From Thiotrichaceae bacterium (GTDB taxonomy: Bacteria > Pseudomonadota > Gammaproteobacteria > Thiotrichales > Thiotrichaceae), in the NCBI GenBank assembly GCA_027008885.1, contig JALVDQ010000306.1, positions 1 to 9,262 on the forward strand: a DNA stretch of 9,262 bases. Direction: 5' to 3'. The notes beneath the pieces are model-generated. The model searched no databases, was not told the DNA's origin, and was given only the letters and a program-made list of their open reading frames with translations. The translations under genes were made by a program, and so were the position numbers. Below are positions 5,901 through 9,262 of this stretch, in pieces. Every line of letters starts with the position of its first letter. Positions within the stretch are counted from its first letter, which is position 1.

Positions 5901-8900
5901 GGGGCGTTATCTGGTCAGGGCATGCGATACAGAAGGCGGACATTGTTCAGCAAAAGTCGTCTATGTTGACTGGCCAGGCTGGGCAGGCAGGGCACAGGAA
6001 GAGGGCAGTGGCGCAGCAAGCCGTTTAAACCTGTTCTCGGACAAGAAAGCCTATACAGTCGGTGAAACAGCAATTATTCAAATACCCGCTGCAACTCAGG
6101 GTAGAGCGCTGCTTAGCATTGAAACCGGTAGCAGTATTCTGGATCAGCGCTGGATTAAACTGAAAGCACCGGAAAAAGCCAAAGATGCTGCTGCAGATAC
6201 AGGTGCAGAAAAGGCAGCGGCAAAGGCAAATAAGCAGCCAGCCAAAATTCAGATCAAAGTGCCTGTAACATCAGCGATGTCTCCCAATGCCTATGTGCAT
6301 ATCTCCCTGTTACAGCCGCATAAAGACAAGAAGAATGATCGTCCTATTCGTCTTTACGGCATCATCCCTCTGGAAGTTTCTGATCCGGCAACCTACCTGA
6401 AACCTGTGATCCAGGTTGCAGAAGAGTGGAAACCCAAATCAAAGCAAAAGGTTACGGTGAGTGAAGCAAATGGAAAAGCGATGAATTATACGCTTGCCAT
6501 AGTGGATGAGGGCTTGCTTGGTCTGACTGCATTTAAAACACCTTATTTGCATCGTTATTTTTATACCAAGGAAGCACTGGGCGTTAAGACCTGGGATTTA
6601 TTCGATGAAGTCATTGGCGCCTACGGCGGTAAACTTGAGCGAATGTTGGCGCTCGGTGGTGGTGAAGAAGCAGAAATTGACAATGAAGACAGCAAAAAAC
6701 GCCGCTTCCCGCCAGTAGTCAAGTACATGGGCCCATTTCATCTGAAAGCAGGAGAAACCGCAGAACACGAGGTCACTTTGCCTCCTTACCTTGGTGCGGT
6801 GCGCGTGATGCTGGTCGCAGGTGAAAATGGAGCCTATGGCAGTAGCCAGAAAAGTGTCTTTGTACGTCAGGCATTAATGCTGCAGGCAAGTATGCCCAGA
6901 GTAATAGGCTCGGGAGAGGAAGTTGCAGTGCCTGTTGCCGTGTTTGTCATGGATGACAAGGTCAAAAATGTAAAAGTTACAGTTGACACCAATAATCTGA
7001 TTCAGATTGTCGGTGATCCTGATACGCAGATCAGTTTCGACAAGCCGGGTGAAAAAGTTGGCTTTATTACACTCAAGGCAGCCAATCGGGAAGGAAAGGC
7101 GTATATCCACTTTAGCGCAGTTTCAGGTGAGCATAAATCAGAAGCTGATATTTATCTGGATGTTCGCCGCGCAAATCAGGAAACCAGTCGCAGCGTCAGC
7201 AAAATCATTGAACCTGATACAAGCTGGGAAAATACCCTAAAACCATTTGGTCTGAAGGGAACCAATCAAAGTATTCTGGAGGTGTCTTCAGTGCCCTCCC
7301 TGAATCTGGAAAAACGCCTGGATTATCTGGTACATTATCCTTATGGCTGTCTCGAACAGACTACCTCATCTGTCTTCCCGCAGCTTTTCCTTGACAAGGT
7401 AATGAATCTCGACAAGAAGAGAGCGCAAAAAATTCAGCACCATATTGACAAGGGTATTGAACGCTTGCAACGCTTTAAACTGGCGTCTGGAGATTTCAGT
7501 TACTGGCCAGGCAGCGGAGGAAAAAGCAATGCCTGGGCAAGTGTCTATGCCGGACATTTCCTGCTTGAAGCCAAAAACAGGGGACACATGGTTCCAACTG
7601 AACTGCTGGATGACTGGCTCGACTATCAGCAGAATCAGGCGCAAAATTATATTGCAGGCAGCGAGGAATATTCGCATACACAGGCTTATCGCCTTTATGT
7701 GCTGGCACTTGCAGGCAGACCCCAGATGGGTGCCATGAACCGCTTGAAGGAAAGCAGCAAGCTGAATAACAAGGCACGCTGGTTACTCGCATCCGCTTAC
7801 CAGAAAGCAGCCCAGCCAGATGCGGCAAAAGCAGTTATTCAGGGCTTGTTGCCTGTTGTCGAGCCTGTTGAGCAGGTTGACAAAACCTTCAGTTCAACAT
7901 TGGGCAACCTGGGATTGCAACTTGACAGCCTGATTACACTGGGCAAAAAGCAAGATGCCAACAAGCTGCTGGAACAGATTGCAACAGAAATGGGCGGTGA
8001 CAAATACCAGAATACACAGGGTATCGCCTGGGCATTAATGGCTGTATCGCGTTATCTGGGTGGTGATACCAGCCACTTTAGCGCAACCTTAACGCAAGAC
8101 GGCTCCGTAACGGATATAAAAAGCGACAAACCCGTAAGCAGTATTAAACTGGCAAAACCAGAGGGTAGTGTCAGCCTTAAAAATACCAGTGGTGTCAAAT
8201 TGTTTGCCACTCTGGTTAGCAAAGGCGTACCTCTTGCAGGGGATGAACAGAGTCTGGCAAAAGGACTTGATCTGGCTGTTAGCTATGAAGTTCGAGATAA
8301 AAATAACAGTAAAGTCTGGGCTGAAATGAGTCATCAGCTCATACCCCAGGGCAGTGATGTGCGCATTAAAGTGAAAATCCGAAATACCACCAATCACAAG
8401 GCTGAAAATATCGCATTGACCATTCCGGTTGCCGCTGGCATGGAAATAGCGACATTGACCGAACAAGTGCTGACCAAGTCAAAATATGACTACCGTGATA
8501 TACGCGATGACCGCGCATATTATTATTTCGCACTAAACAAGGGTGAAACAAAAACCTTTTATCTTCTCACAAATGCTTCTTACAGAGGACGCTATTACCT
8601 GCCTGCGGTGAATGTAGAAGCGATGTATGACGATAAAATGAAAGCAAGGCATAAAGGTCAGTGGATTCATATCTCAAATGAAAATGATGTGGGCGCTGCG
8701 CAAACTGATGGCTCTCAAAACAAAAGTCTGGTTGGCAAGCAGTTAAGCATCAAATCACTCAGAGCCTGGCTTTATAACAAGCCGGATGAAAGTGCGCGCA
8801 GCAAAATGTATGTAGTGATTGGAGACAAGGTAAAAGTTCTTAAGGAACAGGGAGACTGGCTATTTATCCATTTTGAAGGCAAGAAAACACTGGAAAAATG

Positions 8901-8925
8901 GATAAAGAAAGAAACACTTGAATAG
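2938..8925 (+). CDS. Alpha-2-macroglobulin lipoprotein, YfhM-like, with thioester and C-terminal SH3-like domain
   Basis: This 1995-aa protein is predicted to trap foreign proteases in the periplasm while anchored by lipid. A lipoprotein signal peptide ends in the lipobox LAGC with lipidated C26. N27 at +2 favours outer-membrane sorting by the enterobacterial rule. A Gln/Asn/Ser/Glu-rich tether (about 27-70) is followed by macroglobulin-type beta domains, a bait-region-type segment with VDEGLLGLTAFKTPYLHRYF near 1189-1208, and a charged linker at about 1240-1256. The thioester motif CLEQ is intact (C1471 to Q1474) in YPYGCLEQTTSSVFPQL, followed by the helical thioester domain and a final macroglobulin domain (to about 1915). 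Residues about 1935-1995 look like a bacterial SH3 domain. E. coli YfhM has 1653 residues and lacks this tail. Other cysteines fall in two pairs, C483/C535 and C996/C1003. An Ala/Lys-rich insert lies near 1076-1103. The usual partner gene pbpC is not seen downstream. The start is TTG; ATG at 2959 is the alternative. Confidence 0.95.
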   Translation: MKLPEYTMSRFLFTLLCLISFFLAGCNTGKADTQDNNQSITQSEQNQSSAENTAENTKNTEPAAQNESAFSWLKLSGWHTQGIVSRDAPIRIIFNREVVDASQVGKDASKVMYISPSIKGKPIFKSQSEIVWEPEESLQAGTEYKVSIKPAGLKDVPEKTSPFQFSFHVIPLEYEVKTFGLAPQPGSDNKMVLKGQLLVSDRVPADAVEKVLKVSQQGNALPIQWKHGIKGKKHSFIVSDIVRETFTTDLKLDWDGSAIHIDSKGHQEINVPALNEFKMTNIQVVHSANSNPYVQVLFSDKLDSRQDIKGLVQLTKNKYKVRIDGNAINIYPNKNLSGSFKVRISKGIKSATGKILADDIQEEVVFDDLKPQVRFVGNGSILPENSTLEIPFEAVGVNAIEVTAFEIYPDNMGQFLQVNRLSGGVETGRTGRYLWRKTIPLTPANTNKWNRYSFNVTELMKKFHGGLLRLTLTIRRRHSTYSCPAGTAPAETKPVLLRDMEDNDVREPSGWDGISEYVEESNDYDYDWDQRNDPCTDSYYTFHSDKTRVSQNFIATNIGLIAKQDAKGNLKIISTDLRTAEPLTGVELEVRNFQGQVLARAKSDGSGFASIELSKTPFLLVAKKFDDTAYLKLNAKTALSVSHFDVGGQKVKKGIKGIIYGERGVWRPGDNIYLTFVMQDKTGKLPEKHPVTMKLIDPQGRVVDSKTSIDSVGGFYAFKFKTSEKAETGRWMAKALLGGSTFSKSLTIETVRPNRLKIELSFDTDIDPQSKQPVLYGNAGAISGTLFSQWLHGATASGLKADISVRFKQKKTKFGRFADYVFDDPSRHLSSEETKVLEGRLDNKGYLKFKKNIQPEGKPAGMLAAHFTSRVFEKGGAFSISSQTVDYHPYSNYVGIKLPRGDAVRGMLLTDKTHTVSIASVSAKGEPVSLNNVKVSLYKIGWKWWWDKSADSLAEYIDGEYRNLLQESSIKTVNGSGSWNFEIKYPDWGRYLVRACDTEGGHCSAKVVYVDWPGWAGRAQEEGSGAASRLNLFSDKKAYTVGETAIIQIPAATQGRALLSIETGSSILDQRWIKLKAPEKAKDAAADTGAEKAAAKANKQPAKIQIKVPVTSAMSPNAYVHISLLQPHKDKKNDRPIRLYGIIPLEVSDPATYLKPVIQVAEEWKPKSKQKVTVSEANGKAMNYTLAIVDEGLLGLTAFKTPYLHRYFYTKEALGVKTWDLFDEVIGAYGGKLERMLALGGGEEAEIDNEDSKKRRFPPVVKYMGPFHLKAGETAEHEVTLPPYLGAVRVMLVAGENGAYGSSQKSVFVRQALMLQASMPRVIGSGEEVAVPVAVFVMDDKVKNVKVTVDTNNLIQIVGDPDTQISFDKPGEKVGFITLKAANREGKAYIHFSAVSGEHKSEADIYLDVRRANQETSRSVSKIIEPDTSWENTLKPFGLKGTNQSILEVSSVPSLNLEKRLDYLVHYPYGCLEQTTSSVFPQLFLDKVMNLDKKRAQKIQHHIDKGIERLQRFKLASGDFSYWPGSGGKSNAWASVYAGHFLLEAKNRGHMVPTELLDDWLDYQQNQAQNYIAGSEEYSHTQAYRLYVLALAGRPQMGAMNRLKESSKLNNKARWLLASAYQKAAQPDAAKAVIQGLLPVVEPVEQVDKTFSSTLGNLGLQLDSLITLGKKQDANKLLEQIATEMGGDKYQNTQGIAWALMAVSRYLGGDTSHFSATLTQDGSVTDIKSDKPVSSIKLAKPEGSVSLKNTSGVKLFATLVSKGVPLAGDEQSLAKGLDLAVSYEVRDKNNSKVWAEMSHQLIPQGSDVRIKVKIRNTTNHKAENIALTIPVAAGMEIATLTEQVLTKSKYDYRDIRDDRAYYYFALNKGETKTFYLLTNASYRGRYYLPAVNVEAMYDDKMKARHKGQWIHISNENDVGAAQTDGSQNKSLVGKQLSIKSLRAWLYNKPDESARSKMYVVIGDKVKVLKEQGDWLFIHFEGKKTLEKWIKKETLE

Positions 8926-8954
8926 GAAGCCTGTCTGCCGTTCCCGTGTGTAGA

Positions 8955-9030
8955 GTTGCGTAGGGTTGGTGTAGCCATTACGCAAGCAACCGAATCTGGT
9001 TGCTTGCGTAAATTCCACCAAGCCTGCAAC
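8955..9030. repeat. Long imperfect hairpin after the macroglobulin gene, REP-like
   Basis: TTACGCAAGCAACC (8978-8991) and GGTTGCTTGCGTAA (8998-9011) form a perfect 14-bp stem with a 6-nt loop. Beyond a small internal loop TTGGTG (8966-8971) pairs with CACCAA (9016-9021), then AGG with CCT and GTTGC (8955-8959) with GCAAC (9026-9030), giving about 28 pairs in all. It starts 29 bp after the macroglobulin stop. No T-run follows, so it fits a 3' stabilising or attenuating structure better than a classical terminator. Its left arm shares AGGGTYGGTGTAGCC with 55-69. Confidence 0.75.
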
Positions 9031-9033
9031 TAA

Positions 9034-9100
9034 TGCTCTGCTTCTGTCTTCTGTCCTCAGAAACACCCATCCCCCCCTGTTTTTTATATATTTTTCGTGT
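9034..9100 (-). repeat. Composite repeat, copy R1 (inverted)
   Basis: On the minus strand it reads an A-rich AT tract, ACAG, seven G, ATGGGT, then TGAGGAC and AGAAGAC heptamers (plus-strand 9059-9046) and a partial third, ending in CAGAGCA. It is the inverted counterpart of L1 and L2. It differs from R2 mainly by having two fewer heptamers and one more G. The plus-strand transcript of this stretch is pyrimidine-rich and G-poor. Confidence 0.8.
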
Positions 9101-9135
9101 GGTTTGTCCTGAGAAACAAAATACGGGAGCGGTGC

Positions 9136-9262
9136 TTAAACAATGCGCCATCCCGCGTTTCGCATATTCAACTCTGAGTACATGCTCTGTTTCTGTCTTC
9201 AGTCCTCTGTCTTCTGTCCTCAGAAATACCCATCCCCCCTGTTTTTTATATATTTTTCGTAT
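9136..9262 (-). repeat. Composite repeat, R-side upstream block and copy R2 (inverted, reaching the window end)
   Basis: TTAAACAATGCGCCAT (9136-9151) is the inverted form of the block at 210-225, with one difference; as on the left, it belongs to the unit whose core is R1 (9034-9100). R2 itself spans about 9183-9262. On the minus strand it reads AT tract, ACAG, six G, ATGGGTATTTC, then four heptamers (TGAGGAC, AGAAGAC, AGAGGAC, TGAAGAC; plus-strand 9222-9195) and AGAAACAGAGCA. The copy continues to the window edge and may extend beyond. Confidence 0.75.

Noticed and set aside
7366..7828. Overlapping frames of about 97-110 codons on both strands inside the macroglobulin gene
   Set aside because: They lie wholly inside the thioester-domain coding region, which has clear family motifs. 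No independent start signals are seen.
1..9262. Block as a complete composite transposon or integrated element
   Set aside because: No transposase, integrase, attachment site or target duplication is visible. The flanking inverted repeats alone do not establish mobility.

Overview
The window looks like chromosome from a gammaproteobacterium with moderate, AT-leaning base composition. The basis is indirect: a YfhM-type lipoprotein with a standard lipobox, a membrane diguanylate cyclase with an inhibitory I-site, a near-perfect CRP-type operator, sigma70-like promoters and dense intergenic repeats including REP-like hairpins. I cannot name the genus. No rRNA, tRNA, transposase, phage gene or CRISPR array is visible.

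Layout. Positions 1-303 hold no gene, only repeats: a small palindrome, REP-like hairpins and two copies of a composite repeat (AT tract, G-run, GATGGG, then heptamers of the form WGARGAC). Positions 304-2136, minus strand, encode a 610-aa diguanylate cyclase (Cache-like sensor, HAMP, GGDEF). A 12-bp-stem intrinsic terminator (2231-2258) separates it from a 64-aa acidic protein of unknown function (2324-2518, minus). Positions 2519-2937 form a divergent control region, and 2938-8925, plus strand, encode a 1995-aa thioester alpha-2-macroglobulin lipoprotein with a C-terminal SH3-like domain. Positions 8926-9262 hold no gene: a long imperfect hairpin, then two more copies of the composite repeat in inverted orientation.

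The control region is the most informative non-coding part. TGTGA-N6-TCACA lies at 2624-2639. Its centre is 41.5 bp upstream of the start predicted from an extended -10 (TGCTATAAT, 2658-2666) on the plus strand, the classical class II CRP spacing. It is also about 62 bp upstream of the start predicted from a TATACT on the minus strand, close to the class I spacing. The macroglobulin and the 64-aa protein may therefore be divergently co-regulated by a CRP/Vfr-like factor. A 209-bp MITE-like element with perfect 19-bp terminal inverted repeats (2682-2890) sits about 9 bp after the predicted plus-strand start. It would lie inside a roughly 265-nt macroglobulin leader.

Joint role. The genes suggest envelope and surface biology: periplasmic protease trapping by the macroglobulin, and c-di-GMP signalling from a periplasmic sensor. 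Nothing in the sequence ties the cyclase to the other two genes beyond proximity. The usual macroglobulin partner, pbpC, is not present in the visible flank. No clearly new multi-gene system is evident. The least ordinary items are the inverted dimeric composite repeats around the gene block, the MITE-like element in the leader, and the unassigned 64-aa protein.
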